Notes: a model not told the origin generated them from the sequence alone. Counted from the stretch's first letter, positions 14,464-25,527 are shown. The stretch is 64,000 nt of DNA from Marinomonas arctica (GCF_003259225.1 NZ_QHJF01000007.1:1-64000); one strand, 5' to 3'. A program made the numbers and translations.

Positions 14464-16182
14464 ATGAACCTCATTCGCACGCTCTTATCTTTTTTAATGA
14501 AGGACAAAATTGTTGCTTCAACTAACTTTAACCGCTGGTTAGTTCCCCCCGCTTCTATTGCCATTCATTTATGTATAGGTTCTGTCTATGCTTGGAGTAT
14601 TTTTAACCCAGCTTTAACCAAAGAGTTTGGTGTGGTTAGCAGCGCAGCAGAAGACTGGAGTCTCAGCAGTGTAGTATGGATTTTCTCTGTAGCCATTGTC
14701 TTTCTTGGTTTATCTGCTGCTGTTGCTGGCAAATGGTTAGAAGAAGTCGGCCCACGCTGCGTTGGCGTAACCGCAGCCTTTCTCTGGGGCGGTGGCTTTA
14801 TTATCGGCAGCGTAGGGATATCAACACATCAGTTATGGCTAGTCTATTTGGGATATGGTGTATTAGGCGGCTGTGGCTTAGGGCTTGGCTATGTTTCCCC
14901 CGTATCGACTCTACTTCGTTGGTTCCCAGACAAACGCGGTATGGCAACAGGTATGGCGATCATGGGGTTCGGCGGAGGCGCTATGATTGGCGCCCCATTA
15001 AAAACGTTTTTACTAGAGAAATTTGCCATCGCACCGACCTATCTTGGGCCAGAATCGGCGGTAAATCTTATTACCGAAGGTGGAAGACGCTTCGCTGAAA
15101 TGGCAAATGGTAAGCTTGAAGTCGTCGTGGCCAGTGCTTCCGAAGCCTCAAAACTCCCTATTCCAGGGGAAGCTGGTGTGTATGTTGTAGGCACGGGGAA
15201 TACAGGTGCCGCTAGCGTCTTCCTTACCCTTGGGATCGTGTATTTCGTTATTATGATGGTCGCAGCATTTGCTTATCGGGTCCCCCCTAAAGATTGGCAG
15301 CCTGAAGGTTGGACACCACCAGCCAAAGATAAAACAAATAGCATGATTAGCCGTAATCACGTGCACATTGATCAAGCCTTAAAAACGCCGCAATTTTGGC
15401 TGTTGTGGATTGTGCTCTGTTTCAACGTGACCGCAGGTATTGGTGTGATCGGTATCGCAAAAACCATGATGACAGAAATATTTGGTACCACATTACCAAC
15501 CATTGCCACAGCCAGCTTTGCAGGCACCTATGTCTTGATGATTTCGGTTTTTAATATGTGTGGTCGGTTCTTTTGGGCGTCAACCTCAGACTTCATCGGT
15601 CGGAAAAACACTTATCATTGTTTTTTTGTACTTGGCACACTTTTATACCTTTCCATTCCGTTCGCTGCCTCAGCGGTCAGCGCTGATCCCTCGATCACTT
15701 GGTTAATCATGTTTTATGGGGCTAGCATGATAATTTTCACCATGTATGGCGGTGGATTCGCCACTATTCCTGCGTATTTGGCGGATATTTTTGGCACCCT
15801 ACACGTTGGTGGCATACATGGTCGATTGCTTACCGCTTGGGCAACAGCCGGAGTCTTAGGGCCATTTGTTATTACTTACTTAAGAAACATGTCAGTGGAA
15901 AGTGCCATTCACGATTTAGCCAGTAAAATTGACCCAGCAGCCTTTGAAGCTAAATTCAACGCATCTATCTCACAATTAAACGAGTTAATTGCAGCAAAAA
16001 CAGTCACGGTAAGCAACTTGATGGACATTGCGCCTATAGGCACCATAGATCCCACATCTGGCCTTTATAATACCACCATGTATGCCATGGCGGGTTTGTT
16101 GGTTATTGGCTTTTTTGCAAATCTCATGATACGTCCAGTAAATGAAAAGCATCATGTGGAAAAAACACATCCAAATTTATAA
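14464..16182 (+). CDS. MFS transporter, oxalate/formate antiporter (OFA) family
   Basis: A 572-residue transporter with 12 membrane helices. It has the OFA opening WLVPPASIAIHLCIGSVYAWSIFNP and the conserved SPVSTLLRWFPDKRGMATGMAIMGFGGGA block. It exceeds the usual 400-430 residues because a soluble segment of roughly 60 residues interrupts the helices near 200-250 (EGGRRFAEMANGKLEVVV) and another sits near 490-520. Both are seen in a subset of marine OFA proteins as I know them. The substrate is probably a small carboxylate. AAGGAC precedes the ATG, and the 259-bp leader shows no recognised element. Confidence 0.8.
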   Translation: MNLIRTLLSFLMKDKIVASTNFNRWLVPPASIAIHLCIGSVYAWSIFNPALTKEFGVVSSAAEDWSLSSVVWIFSVAIVFLGLSAAVAGKWLEEVGPRCVGVTAAFLWGGGFIIGSVGISTHQLWLVYLGYGVLGGCGLGLGYVSPVSTLLRWFPDKRGMATGMAIMGFGGGAMIGAPLKTFLLEKFAIAPTYLGPESAVNLITEGGRRFAEMANGKLEVVVASASEASKLPIPGEAGVYVVGTGNTGAASVFLTLGIVYFVIMMVAAFAYRVPPKDWQPEGWTPPAKDKTNSMISRNHVHIDQALKTPQFWLLWIVLCFNVTAGIGVIGIAKTMMTEIFGTTLPTIATASFAGTYVLMISVFNMCGRFFWASTSDFIGRKNTYHCFFVLGTLLYLSIPFAASAVSADPSITWLIMFYGASMIIFTMYGGGFATIPAYLADIFGTLHVGGIHGRLLTAWATAGVLGPFVITYLRNMSVESAIHDLASKIDPAAFEAKFNASISQLNELIAAKTVTVSNLMDIAPIGTIDPTSGLYNTTMYAMAGLLVIGFFANLMIRPVNEKHHVEKTHPNL

Positions 16183-16216
16183 CTATTGACCTAAATTCAC
16201 TATTTGTTACAAAAAT

Positions 16217-16253
16217 AAGAACAACAAAACAAAAATTATCTTGTTGTTCTTTA
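16217..16253 (+). terminator. Terminator after the OFA transporter gene
   Basis: AAGAACAACAA and TTGTTGTTCTT form a perfect 11-bp stem with a 13-nt loop, 35 bp past the stop codon; the following T-run is short. Confidence 0.6.
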
Positions 16254-16433
16254 TGTAAGGCGATTTGATCAATCTTAGAATAAGCCCGTTTTTCTTCGAT
16301 TGCTAAAATCTTCTAAAACTTATTTTCAGTCACTGTTTAGCAATAAACATAAAAACAATTACAATAATAATAGCTTTATTTGCAGCTGTATTGACTTGAT
16401 TACAAAGCACACCTTTAAACAGAGGAACACGCC

Positions 16434-18485
16434 ATGATACAGCTTATTAGAACCATGCCAATCACTCGACAATTAGCCATCGTCGTATTTTTAGTCTCTA
16501 TTACCTGCTTTGGAATACTCACTTGGCTAACATCAAGTAAATCTTACAATGGTTTTATAGAAAGCATAGAGCACGAATTACAAACCAGTTCTGGTCAAGG
16601 CAGTATGTTGCTCGATTTTTATAACGAGAACTTAGAAAGTAGTACGGATAGATTAGCCGACATATTTTTCACACTGTTCCCTAACGGCATCACAGTCAGT
16701 GATTCAGAAACCGTTAAAATTGGTGAATATGACAGCCCTTTAGCCACCAATTCGGGCGAAGTAATCAACCTAAATTTTGATAAACCAGATCAATTCACCA
16801 AGATGACGGGCGGCACCGCGACGGTGTTTATTCGGTATGGTGATGACTTTTTACGTATCAGTACTTCTCTCAAAAAAGCCGATGGCACTCGAGCCTACGG
16901 CACCTTGTTAGGTAAAGGACATCCCGCTTATCAAACACTGATTAACGGTGAGATCTATTCTGGCCCTGCGGCCTTATTTGGTCGTAACTACATGACAAAA
17001 TACGTTCCCTTTAAAGATTCAACAGGAAAAGTCATCGGTATACTTTACATCGGCTTTGATTACACAGAAGGACTAAAAAACTTAGAAAAAGAAATAAATA
17101 GCCTATCATTTGGCGAAACAGGAAAAGCCACCGTCATTAATCTTCAAGATGGCAAAGACTTTGGTAGAATTGTCGTTGACTCGCAGAATAAAGACAAACT
17201 CTTCTCTGAGATTAATGTGCAAGAGGCTGAAAAATATTTAGAACTGATAAAACAGCAAAAGAATGGCGTATTTCAAACCAAACAAACAATCAATGGAAAA
17301 GAACAAGACATCGTCATGGCATTTAGTCGCGCCGAAAAATGGAACTGGGCGATCCTTACTGGTGGCCCTGTAAAAGAATTCACTGTGGTTGCTAAGTCTG
17401 TTCAAAACAGCCTAATCCTTGTTTCTATTCTTTGCGCTATCCTCTTAGTCATCATGATTTCTTTCATTACACAACGCGTACTTTCCCCACTAAAACAAGC
17501 AGGGCAAGATTTGCAAGCCTTGGGTAATGGCGATCTCTCTACCAATTTATTTCATCGTCATTCACATCACCAAACAGAAAGCCAAAACGAAATCGATGTG
17601 CTATTTAAACATGGTCGAAATACCATTACTCAACTAAGATCCATGCAATTAGAAGTCAGATCTTGCATGGAGCTCCTTACGGACGCGAGTTTAAAAGTAC
17701 AGTCAACCGCCAATCTCGCGTCTAAAAGCATGAGCAAACAACAGGGAGAAACAGACTTAGTGGCGACCGCGATGAGTCAGATGGTTATCGCTGTAGAGAA
17801 CGTCTCGCAGAATGTCAACGACACCACCAACGAAACTCAGAAAGCGGACAAAGAAACGAAATCCGGCACCCAAGTCGTCGACAACGTCGCCTCGGATATG
17901 CAAGGTCTGGCCAATGTCATTGGGCATGCTTCTACAGTGATGCAAGAGGTTGAGAAGGAAAGTATTAGCATAGGTTCCGTGCTAGACGTAATTCGCAGTA
18001 TTGCTGAGCAAACTAACCTGCTTGCGCTTAATGCTGCGATTGAAGCGGCGCGAGCTGGAGAACAAGGCCGTGGCTTTGCGGTGGTGGCGGATGAAGTCAG
18101 AACACTGGCAACTCGAACCCAAGACGCTACTGCAGAAATTGAAGGCATGATAGCCCAACTGCAGAAACTGTCGAAAACAGCGTCTATGGAAGTGATCAAT
18201 GGTCGAGATCAAGCTGCCGGCAATGCGGAGAAAGCCATCGCGGCAAGCAAAGGATTAATGAAGGTAACCCAGTCAGTCAGCCTGATTAACTCCATGTCGA
18301 TTAACATTGCCAGTTCCATCACAGAACAGTCTGCCGTTGCTGCGAGCGTGAATGAAAATCTCGAAAATATACGCGACCTTTCTAATCAAACAGCCGATGG
18401 TGTCAACGACATGATGGCAACCACTAAAACACTGTCAGAGGTATTAACCAAATTGAAGTCGTCCATTGATCGCTTCTCTCTGTAA
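16434..18485 (+). CDS. Methyl-accepting chemotaxis protein with Cache_3/Cache_2 sensor
   Basis: A 683-residue chemoreceptor. A membrane helix at about 12-33 is followed by a periplasmic Cache 3/Cache 2 fusion domain up to about 320 ([40 protein letters not shown]), a second helix at about 328-348, HAMP, and a signalling domain whose hairpin tip reads [20 protein letters not shown]. It should bind a small ligand outside and control CheA. No CheB/CheR-binding pentapeptide is seen at the C-terminus. It has its own terminator. Confidence 0.93.
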   Translation: MIQLIRTMPITRQLAIVVFLVSITCFGILTWLTSSKSYNGFIESIEHELQTSSGQGSMLLDFYNENLESSTDRLADIFFTLFPNGITVSDSETVKIGEYDSPLATNSGEVINLNFDKPDQFTKMTGGTATVFIRYGDDFLRISTSLKKADGTRAYGTLLGKGHPAYQTLINGEIYSGPAALFGRNYMTKYVPFKDSTGKVIGILYIGFDYTEGLKNLEKEINSLSFGETGKATVINLQDGKDFGRIVVDSQNKDKLFSEINVQEAEKYLELIKQQKNGVFQTKQTINGKEQDIVMAFSRAEKWNWAILTGGPVKEFTVVAKSVQNSLILVSILCAILLVIMISFITQRVLSPLKQAGQDLQALGNGDLSTNLFHRHSHHQTESQNEIDVLFKHGRNTITQLRSMQLEVRSCMELLTDASLKVQSTANLASKSMSKQQGETDLVATAMSQMVIAVENVSQNVNDTTNETQKADKETKSGTQVVDNVASDMQGLANVIGHASTVMQEVEKESISIGSVLDVIRSIAEQTNLLALNAAIEAARAGEQGRGFAVVADEVRTLATRTQDATAEIEGMIAQLQKLSKTASMEVINGRDQAAGNAEKAIAASKGLMKVTQSVSLINSMSINIASSITEQSAVAASVNENLENIRDLSNQTADGVNDMMATTKTLSEVLTKLKSSIDRFSL

Positions 18486-18496
18486 TACGCTATCCA

Positions 18497-18525
18497 GCGA
18501 GCCAACCTTGTTGGCTCGCTTTTTT
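18497..18525 (+). terminator. Terminator after the first chemoreceptor
   Basis: GCGAGCCAA-CCTTG-TTGGCTCGC is a perfect 9-bp stem followed by TTTTTT, ending at the stop codon of the convergent Hsp70-like gene. Confidence 0.93.
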
Positions 18526-19888
18526 ATCGAAAAATACGTTCAGCCCAAACGGTTAAACCAGCCGCCACACTGCCAAAGTGATCGCCATCTAACACAGGAA
18601 TATCACCAAGCCGGTGTTGAATCGCCTCGCGAATCACTGGTGACTTGGCTGACCCACCAGTTATGTAGATCAAATCCGGTTTCTCGCCCGCTTGTGTTAT
18701 GGCCGCCGTCATCAAATTCAGCATTTTTTCTAAGGGTGAAAAAATTGACTTAGTCAGTTCTTCACGGCTAATGGAAGCGCTTAGGTCTATTTCAATATAA
18801 TCCAAAGAAGCAAGATATTGCGACGCATCAGACAAGGCGATCTTAGCCTCTTCCGCACTGCGCACTATGTGATAATTGTGCTTTTCTTCACGCATCCGTA
18901 AAAACCGTTCGATCAATTTGGGCTGTGCCGCTTCTAAACGCAACTGATTGATCTGATGCCTAGTTTCCATACTATTAAATGTCGCAATAGCAGACACATC
19001 ATTGGTTGTAATTGCATTCCAATACAACTGAGTCGGCATGGGTAATCCTGTTTTCAGTAAAGAATCCATGCCAAATAGCGGCATAAAATGCTTACCCGCA
19101 ATTTGTATGTCTAAATCATTACCGCCAACACGTTCTCCCGTGTGCGCTAAAAAGTCATTTCGTCTGTCTTCTTTTGTTAAATAATCCGGTCCCATCCGAA
19201 CCATAGCACAGTCGGTCGTACCACCACCTATGTCCACGACCAATACTGTCTTGTTTTCTGTCAGAGTGACTTCGAAATCCAAACCCGCTGCAATCGGTTC
19301 ATAAAGAAATTCAATCTCTTTAAAACCGGCTCTTTTACCGGCCGTTGTTAAGATGTCTAAAGCTTGACGGTTACTGGCCTCTGCGTCCAATCCTTGAAAA
19401 TTCACAGGGCGCCCAATAACCGTGTGGGTAATCTCTGCGCCCAAGCTTTTCTCAGCACGCTGTTTGATATTCTGCATCATCACGGTGACCACATCTTCAA
19501 AAAAATGAATGTGTTCTGCGCGCAGCCCTGCCCCACCTAAAAAGGACTTTGGTGATTTAACAAAATAGCCTTCTTCTGGCCACTGAAAGTATTCATCAAA
19601 CGCCGCACGTCCAAAAAACAACGTTTGATCGTCATCCGCAATGTCTTCTTCATAGCGAGCACGTTTGGCTCGCGTTAAGGCATTTTGACGCAGCTCAGCA
19701 AACGCTTGTCTTGAATGAATATCACGCATGCCTCTGACGACAGATTCCGTGATTAAGTCTCGATCTAGTGCATATAAAGTGGAAGGAAGAAACGCATGGT
19801 TTTCTTCTAAATTAACCAAGCGTACACGCGAATTTTGCACTATACCTAAAGCACAATTCGATGTTCCGTAATCAAATCCACAAATCAT
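18524..19888 (-). CDS. yegD: Hsp70-family protein, YegD-like
   Basis: A 454-residue actin/Hsp70-fold ATPase. The phosphate-1 motif is GFDYGTSNCALG at residues 4-15, the phosphate-2 motif VLVVDIGGGTTDCAM near 218, and the adenosine motif DLIYITGGSAKSPVI near 410. There is no C-terminal substrate-binding domain, matching E. coli YegD, a putative chaperone of unknown clients. It lies between two chemoreceptor genes but is convergent with the first and divergent from the second, so no operon link is implied. Confidence 0.88.
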   Translation of the reverse strand: MICGFDYGTSNCALGIVQNSRVRLVNLEENHAFLPSTLYALDRDLITESVVRGMRDIHSRQAFAELRQNALTRAKRARYEEDIADDDQTLFFGRAAFDEYFQWPEEGYFVKSPKSFLGGAGLRAEHIHFFEDVVTVMMQNIKQRAEKSLGAEITHTVIGRPVNFQGLDAEASNRQALDILTTAGKRAGFKEIEFLYEPIAAGLDFEVTLTENKTVLVVDIGGGTTDCAMVRMGPDYLTKEDRRNDFLAHTGERVGGNDLDIQIAGKHFMPLFGMDSLLKTGLPMPTQLYWNAITTNDVSAIATFNSMETRHQINQLRLEAAQPKLIERFLRMREEKHNYHIVRSAEEAKIALSDASQYLASLDYIEIDLSASISREELTKSIFSPLEKMLNLMTAAITQAGEKPDLIYITGGSAKSPVIREAIQHRLGDIPVLDGDHFGSVAAGLTVWAERIFR

Positions 19889-20081
19889 TTATTCTACACC
19901 TAATATCGATAATCAAAGGGGGCGCGGACGATAACAGAAAGATTCAAAAGTATCAAAACTATTCCCCCTTGGTATAGTCCTAGAAATCTTACGTTCAATA
20001 ACCGAAAATTGCAGAATAACAACATACTTAGACAAAAATATAAGTAAGAATCTCTTATATAAAATACCCAGGAGAAAAAAG

Positions 20082-21992
20082 ATGCACTTCTCGTTGCAAA
20101 CCAAAATAACCCTTCAGTCGATCATTGTGGCAATTATTGTTGCTATCAGTGTCGGCAGTGTCTCTTTTTATGCCTTTAAAACAGACAGTGATGCACGTAT
20201 ACAATCCGAAGCCCGTTCACAAGCCGCGGCCATTTCAACCTACATTAATAGTTGGTCAACAGACCGAATCAGCACCATGCAAGCGGTGAAGCAAAAAATT
20301 GAAGCCTCCTTGCAAGAAAATCCCGATGTGAATGAAAAGGACATTCTCAATATTCTTCAACAAGCTCAAACCAGCTTAAATTTTGGTATGACGTTTTTAG
20401 GGTTAGAAAATGGCGCTATGTACCGCCACGACCCTTCTTTAAACAGTGCCGATTATGATCCACGAAGCCGTAGCTGGTATATTGATGCGAAAGCAAAAAA
20501 CAGTGCCTATGTGACCGCGCCTTATGTTTCGGCCTCCACACAGCAGCTTTCCATGACGTTTGTAGAACCCATTATCGTCAATGGCAAATTTATTGGTGCC
20601 ATTGGCGGTCTGGTGTTTCTCGACAATCTAATGGAAACCATCATGGCGATGAATGTTGCTGGTGAAGGTTACAGCACCCTATTTGATGGGGATGGTAAAA
20701 TCATTGCTCATCCAGATAGAAAACTGATTTTGAAAGACGCCGCTGAACTGTCACCCGCGTTGAATAAAAACTTTTTTGCTGCGACACAGCGTCAAGACAG
20801 TTTTACTAGGCTAAAACTGGATGGCAAAAATATCAATATGTACGCCAGTAATATTCAAGGAAACCCTTGGGTGTTAGGGCTAATGATGAATCATGACGTA
20901 TTAAATGCCCCTCTTGTTAATCTTGGAACCAGCCTTGTTATTGGCGTATTTATTTTATTATTAATCGCTTCTCTAATCGTAGTTCAACTTACTCGCTTCC
21001 TCTTAAGAGATTTACGTCGTGTGTCTGATAGTATGGCGCAAGTAGCGCAAGGAGACGGCGATTTAACCCAACGTTTAACCGCCAGTTCCAAAGACGAAAT
21101 TGCGGTTTTGGTCGGCAATTTCAACCAATTTGTCGCCTTGTTACACAGTACAGTGTCTCATTTGAAAATAATTGGTCATGAGTTAGCAGGACAAGCGAAC
21201 GATGCCTACGATTCCTCGCAAAACAGCGCCAAAAAACTAGAAGAACAGCAGCACAATATCGCTATGGTTGCGACCGCCATCCACCAGATGTCTCAAGCTA
21301 CTCAAGAAATTGCTGGCAACGCCACCAATACGGCTGCGAATGCGGACGAAGCCGTTGCGGCTAGCAATGTGGGTCAAAAACAAGCGCTAAAAAGCCAAGA
21401 CAGTATTAGAGCCCTTGCTGATGACATCCAAGAAGTGGCTCATGTCATTAATGATCTGAGCAAAAATGCGGATGGTATTAACGCCATTTTAACGACCATC
21501 TCTGGCATCGCAGAGCAAACCAACCTATTGGCATTAAACGCAGCTATAGAAGCCGCACGGGCCGGCGAACAAGGACGTGGCTTTGCCGTGGTCGCAGATG
21601 AAGTTCGAGTGTTATCACAACGCACTTACAGCTCAATAGAAGAAATTCAAAAAATGATCGAATCTTTGCAAACCATCACCAAAGATGCGGTTGCCAAAAT
21701 CCAGCTAAGCCATAATAGAGCCAATAACAGCGTAGAAGACGTTAATCAAGCGAAGGACAGCTTAGATAAAATTCAGCAATCGGTCACCACGATCAATGAT
21801 CGAGCGGCGCAAATTGCCACCGCGACCGAAGAGCAAACCAGTGTCACCGCAGAGGTCAATAAGAACACATCTGATATTCAGCAAGGCTCAACCGAATTAG
21901 TCGTTCTGGCAACAGAAAGTGCGTCACGCGCAGAAGAGTTAAAACGCTTGGCAGAAGATTTGACGCAAAACATTAATCACTTTAGAACCTAA
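20082..21992 (+). CDS. Methyl-accepting chemotaxis protein with dCache_1 sensor
   Basis: A 636-residue chemoreceptor. After a first helix (residues 9-30) comes a periplasmic double-Cache domain ([20 protein letters not shown] and [20 protein letters not shown] are its signature stretches), a second helix at about 282-303, HAMP ([20 protein letters not shown]), and the cytoplasmic hairpin with tip [20 protein letters not shown]. dCache_1 sensors often bind amino acids. AGGAGA lies before the ATG. It is a different subfamily from the receptor at 16434, so the two are not a recent duplication. Confidence 0.93.
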   Translation: MHFSLQTKITLQSIIVAIIVAISVGSVSFYAFKTDSDARIQSEARSQAAAISTYINSWSTDRISTMQAVKQKIEASLQENPDVNEKDILNILQQAQTSLNFGMTFLGLENGAMYRHDPSLNSADYDPRSRSWYIDAKAKNSAYVTAPYVSASTQQLSMTFVEPIIVNGKFIGAIGGLVFLDNLMETIMAMNVAGEGYSTLFDGDGKIIAHPDRKLILKDAAELSPALNKNFFAATQRQDSFTRLKLDGKNINMYASNIQGNPWVLGLMMNHDVLNAPLVNLGTSLVIGVFILLLIASLIVVQLTRFLLRDLRRVSDSMAQVAQGDGDLTQRLTASSKDEIAVLVGNFNQFVALLHSTVSHLKIIGHELAGQANDAYDSSQNSAKKLEEQQHNIAMVATAIHQMSQATQEIAGNATNTAANADEAVAASNVGQKQALKSQDSIRALADDIQEVAHVINDLSKNADGINAILTTISGIAEQTNLLALNAAIEAARAGEQGRGFAVVADEVRVLSQRTYSSIEEIQKMIESLQTITKDAVAKIQLSHNRANNSVEDVNQAKDSLDKIQQSVTTINDRAAQIATATEEQTSVTAEVNKNTSDIQQGSTELVVLATESASRAEELKRLAEDLTQNINHFRT

Positions 21993-22032
21993 GCACTTCA
22001 AAACTTAAGCACTTTACGTATGACAAAAAAAC

Positions 22033-22064
22033 GCCCTGCTAGTAGATACTAGCAGGGCATTTTC
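22033..22064 (+). terminator. Terminator after the second chemoreceptor
   Basis: GCCCTGCTAGTA-GA-TACTAGCAGGGC is a perfect 12-bp stem followed by ATTTTC on the plus strand, and by a T-run on the minus strand (AAAAAAACG complement), so it serves both convergent genes. Confidence 0.9.
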
Positions 22065-22076
22065 TTTGGTATGACA

Positions 22077-22658
22077 TTAAACCAAGGGAGAAACCCCGAT
22101 CACAGCCTCATGGAGATAAAACACCATGATAAACCAAGACACCATGGCAAACGTAAAGGCCGCTAGATCAAACTGCACACCAGATTCTTGATCACGTACC
22201 ACGCCAGCTTTTCGATCACGACGACGATAAACAGCAAAACTGACAATAGACCAAATCAAAAAGCTGCCGAACACAATAATATCCGCTAAATTACCATTGC
22301 TGATCAAATGCGAAAAGGCCCAAATTTTTACGGCGATAAGCATTGGATAACCGACTTTCTTTTTCATGGTTGTATTCGGCACCAAAGCCGATCCCACAAA
22401 AAACAAGGCAACCAACATCAGCAAACCCGCTAAATGACGAGTCCAAACGGGGGGAAACCATAACCAAACCGGCGCCATGCGCATTTGCATATAGCCCATA
22501 ATAATAAAAGCGGTGGCTAACAAAGTAATCATCCCAAAACGTATACGCCAACGCATAGCACCGTTTTGTAGCATATTTGACGCGCGCCACTCTGGCGCCA
22601 CTAAACGCACAGAATGCACACAAAAGAAAATCACTAACCCCATTATTAAAATCAACAT
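22077..22658 (-). CDS. NnrU-family membrane protein
   Basis: A 193-residue protein with about six membrane helices and the NnrU-type opening GLVIFFCVHSVRLVAPEWR, then GMRWRIRFG-like text in helix 2. NnrU proteins are linked to nitric-oxide and nitrite metabolism in denitrifiers, but many bacteria carry them without denitrification; NnrU-like members relate to MddA and isoprenylcysteine methyltransferases. No denitrification gene is nearby. I use ATG 22658 with AGGAA 9 nt upstream; an ATG at 22679 is in frame. Confidence 0.7.
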   Translation of the reverse strand: MLILIMGLVIFFCVHSVRLVAPEWRASNMLQNGAMRWRIRFGMITLLATAFIIMGYMQMRMAPVWLWFPPVWTRHLAGLLMLVALFFVGSALVPNTTMKKKVGYPMLIAVKIWAFSHLISNGNLADIIVFGSFLIWSIVSFAVYRRRDRKAGVVRDQESGVQFDLAAFTFAMVSWFIMVFYLHEAVIGVSPLV

Positions 22659-22989
22659 ACTAAGATGTTCCTCATACACTTAAAAAAATTCAGTCACGAT
22701 CTACACGCTGAGTCATATTACTCTGCTTCAATGGTTGCGGATTATAGTGCCAAATCACCAAGAGGCCTATTGTTCATTATGTATCATCGATCTTAATTCA
22801 AATGCATACACAACACGATTCCCCTAACCAGCTATATCTGAAAAAGAGAGGCAAAAGACCCATAACACTGACTAACCAGTAAAAGTCGTCAAAATGTCAC
22901 AAAAAGCCTTGTAATATAACGTTTTCGAGCTAGAAAAAGCCCCCTTCTTTGCTCTAGAATACACGGTTTTGACTAACGGGCAGGTTGCC

Positions 22990-24087
22990 ATGATCAAGAC
23001 ACCTTATTATCTTATCGATAAAGCGGCTCTTTTGAAGAATTTAGAGAAGATCGCTTACGTGCGTCAACAGTCCGGAGCTAAATCGTTACTGGCGCTGAAA
23101 TGCTTTGCTACTTGGTCGGTATTCGACCTAATGCAAGACTATATGGATGGCACCACATCTTCATCCTTGTACGAAGTAAAACTTGGAAAAACAAAATTTC
23201 AAGGCGAAACCCATGCCTACAGCGTGGCCTATTCGGACGATGAAATTGTCGAAGTGTTAGAACACTCAGACAAGATCATTTTCAATTCCATCGGTCAATT
23301 CAATCGCTTTAAAGAAGCCAGTCAAGACAAAACTCGTGGTTTGCGTGTTAATCCACAAGTAAGTACTTCTGAATTTTTAATTGCCGATCCAGCAAGACCG
23401 TTCAGCAGACTTGGTGAATGGGACCCAGAAAAAATCGCCACAGTGATCAACGATATTTCTGGTTTTATGTTCCACAACAATTGTGAGAACAACAGCTTTG
23501 AACGCTTTGATGAGATGCTAACTCTCATTGAAGAACGCTTTGGTCATTTGATCCAAAAAGTACAGTGGGTGAGCCTAGGTGGTGGCATTCACTTTACGGG
23601 TGAAGGCTACCCTATTGATAAGTTCTGCCAACGCTTGAAACACTTTGCCGAACAATACGGTATTCAAGTGTACCTAGAACCTGGCGAAGCCAGCATTACA
23701 AAGAGCACAACGTTAGAAGTCACGGTATTAGATACCTTATTTAACGGTAAAAACTTGGCTGTTGTTGATAGCTCTATTGAAGCCCATATGCTGGATCTCC
23801 TGATCTATCGTGAAAACGCAAAAATGGCACCTTGTGATGGCGAACATGAATACATGATTTGTGGTAAGTCTTGCTTAGCAGGCGATATTTTCGGCGAATT
23901 CAAGTTCAACAAAGCATTACAGGTAGGCGATCGCCTGTCATTCCAAGACGCCGCAGGTTACACCATGGTGAAAAAGAACTGGTTTAACGGTGTCAAAATG
24001 CCGTCTATTGCCATACGCCAATTGGATGGCAGCATCGAACTTGTCAGGGAATTCGGCTACAACGATTTTGAACAGAATCTATCTTAA
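22990..24087 (+). CDS. nspC: Carboxynorspermidine/carboxyspermidine decarboxylase
   Basis: A 365-residue fold-III PLP decarboxylase (alanine-racemase-like). It opens KTPYYLIDKAALLKNLEKI, with the PLP lysine in LLALKCFATW (about residue 36). The glycine loop is VSLGGGIHFTGEGYP, EPGEAS follows, and the second-subunit cysteine is in MICGKSCLAGDI. It decarboxylates carboxynorspermidine or carboxyspermidine to the triamine. The start is ATG 22990 with AGG 5 nt upstream rather than an in-frame TTG at 22969. The dehydrogenase making its substrate follows 37 bp downstream. Confidence 0.92.
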   Translation: MIKTPYYLIDKAALLKNLEKIAYVRQQSGAKSLLALKCFATWSVFDLMQDYMDGTTSSSLYEVKLGKTKFQGETHAYSVAYSDDEIVEVLEHSDKIIFNSIGQFNRFKEASQDKTRGLRVNPQVSTSEFLIADPARPFSRLGEWDPEKIATVINDISGFMFHNNCENNSFERFDEMLTLIEERFGHLIQKVQWVSLGGGIHFTGEGYPIDKFCQRLKHFAEQYGIQVYLEPGEASITKSTTLEVTVLDTLFNGKNLAVVDSSIEAHMLDLLIYRENAKMAPCDGEHEYMICGKSCLAGDIFGEFKFNKALQVGDRLSFQDAAGYTMVKKNWFNGVKMPSIAIRQLDGSIELVREFGYNDFEQNLS

Positions 24088-24124
24088 TTCTGTTTCAACA
24101 TAATACTTTGGAGATAGCGTTACT

Positions 24125-25363
24125 ATGAAAAAAAATGTCCTCATTATTGGCGGCGGAGGCGTGGCACGAGTTGTGGCACATAAATGCGCCCAACACAATG
24201 ACACACTGGGCAATATCGCAATTGCTTCGCGCAGCGTTACGAAATGCGACGATATTGTATCCAGTGTCCTCGACAAAGGCAGCATGAAGGTAGAGGGCCG
24301 CATTCAAGCATTCGCCCTAGACGCTCTTGACGTGCCAGCAACCATTAAATTGATTCAAGACACGGAATCTCAAATTGTGATTAACGTAGGCTCCGCTTTC
24401 GTTAATATGTCTGTACTTGAAGCCTGTATGGAAACGGGTGCGGCTTATTTAGACACCGCCATCCATGAAGACCCAAACAAAATTTGCGAAACACCACCTT
24501 GGTATGCCAATTACGAGTGGCAACGTCGTGATGCCTGTAAAGCAAAAGGCATTACTGCAATCCTAGGTGTGGGTTTTGATCCAGGCGTAGTCAATGCTTA
24601 CGCCGCGCTTGCTTATAACGACTACTTAGACTCCGTTGACTCCATTGACATCATCGACGTGAACGCTGGTAGCCATGGCAAATACTTCGCCACAAACTTT
24701 GATCCAGAAATTAATTTCCGAGAATTTACTGGACGCGTTTATTCATGGCAAAACAGCGCATGGCAAGAAAACAGTATGTTTGAAGTCAGCCGTACTGACG
24801 ACCTTCCTGTTGTCGGCACTCAAACGACCTACATGACTGGCCACGATGAAGTGCATTCGCTTTCACAAAATCTCAATGTGCCAAACGTACGTTTTTGGAT
24901 GGGGTTTGGTGAACATTATATTAATGTCTTCACGATACTTAAAAATTTGGGGTTACTCTCTGAGCAACCCGTTACAACGGCTGAAGGCTTAGAAGTAGTT
25001 CCTCTTAAAGTGGTCAAAGCTGTACTGCCTGACCCATCTTCACTTGCCCCAGCTTACACAGGCAAAACGTGCATTGGTGACGTGATCAAAGGGAAAAAAG
25101 ACGGTCAGGACAAAGAGATCTTTATCTACAATGTTGCCGATCACAAAGACGCTTATAACGAAGTCGGTAGCCAAGGCATCTCTTATACGGCTGGTGTTCC
25201 TCCTGTTGCCGCCGCCATTCTTGTTGCAAACGGCACGTGGGATGCAAAAGAAATGCGTAACGTAGAGCAGCTGGATCCTAAACCTTTCCTAGGTTTGTTA
25301 AACGAGATGGGCTTGCCAACTCGCATTAAAGACGAAAACGGCGACCGCCCTTTTACCCTCTAA
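24125..25363 (+). CDS. Carboxynorspermidine synthase (saccharopine dehydrogenase family)
   Basis: A 412-residue NADPH-dependent enzyme that condenses a diamine with aspartate-semialdehyde to the carboxy-triamine that NspC then decarboxylates. The Rossmann loop is VLIIGGGGVARVVAHKC at residues 5-21, and a saccharopine-dehydrogenase C-terminal domain follows (GFDPGVVNAYAALAYNDY, and VNAGSHGKYFATNFDPEINF). GGAGATAGCG precedes the ATG. The neighbour identifies the pathway: this pair replaces the AdoMet-decarboxylase route to spermidine or norspermidine. Here the decarboxylase gene comes first, the reverse of the usual vibrio order as I know it. Confidence 0.9.
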   Translation: MKKNVLIIGGGGVARVVAHKCAQHNDTLGNIAIASRSVTKCDDIVSSVLDKGSMKVEGRIQAFALDALDVPATIKLIQDTESQIVINVGSAFVNMSVLEACMETGAAYLDTAIHEDPNKICETPPWYANYEWQRRDACKAKGITAILGVGFDPGVVNAYAALAYNDYLDSVDSIDIIDVNAGSHGKYFATNFDPEINFREFTGRVYSWQNSAWQENSMFEVSRTDDLPVVGTQTTYMTGHDEVHSLSQNLNVPNVRFWMGFGEHYINVFTILKNLGLLSEQPVTTAEGLEVVPLKVVKAVLPDPSSLAPAYTGKTCIGDVIKGKKDGQDKEIFIYNVADHKDAYNEVGSQGISYTAGVPPVAAAILVANGTWDAKEMRNVEQLDPKPFLGLLNEMGLPTRIKDENGDRPFTL

Positions 25364-25374
25364 TAATCTCATTC

Positions 25375-25415
25375 ATATCGGCGCTTTTCTAGCAAGAGGG
25401 GCGCTGATATTTATT
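25375..25415 (+). terminator. Terminator after the polyamine pair
   Basis: ATATCGGCGC and GCGCTGATAT pair over 10 bp with one wobble and a 16-nt loop, then TTTATTCTT. It lies 12 bp past the stop. Confidence 0.6.
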
Positions 25416-25527
25416 CTTATAAATACCCATTTTATTTCTCTCGCCTCTACTTACGTAATCTCAATAAAGTCCATACAATACGCCAAAATCCACCTGCCTG
25501 AGATTCTCTCTCAAAGGAACTTCCATA

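Noticed and set aside
22291..22623. Open frame of 110 codons inside the NnrU-like gene
   Set aside because: It is a shifted frame of the same strand with no ribosome site and cysteine/tyrosine-rich shadow composition.
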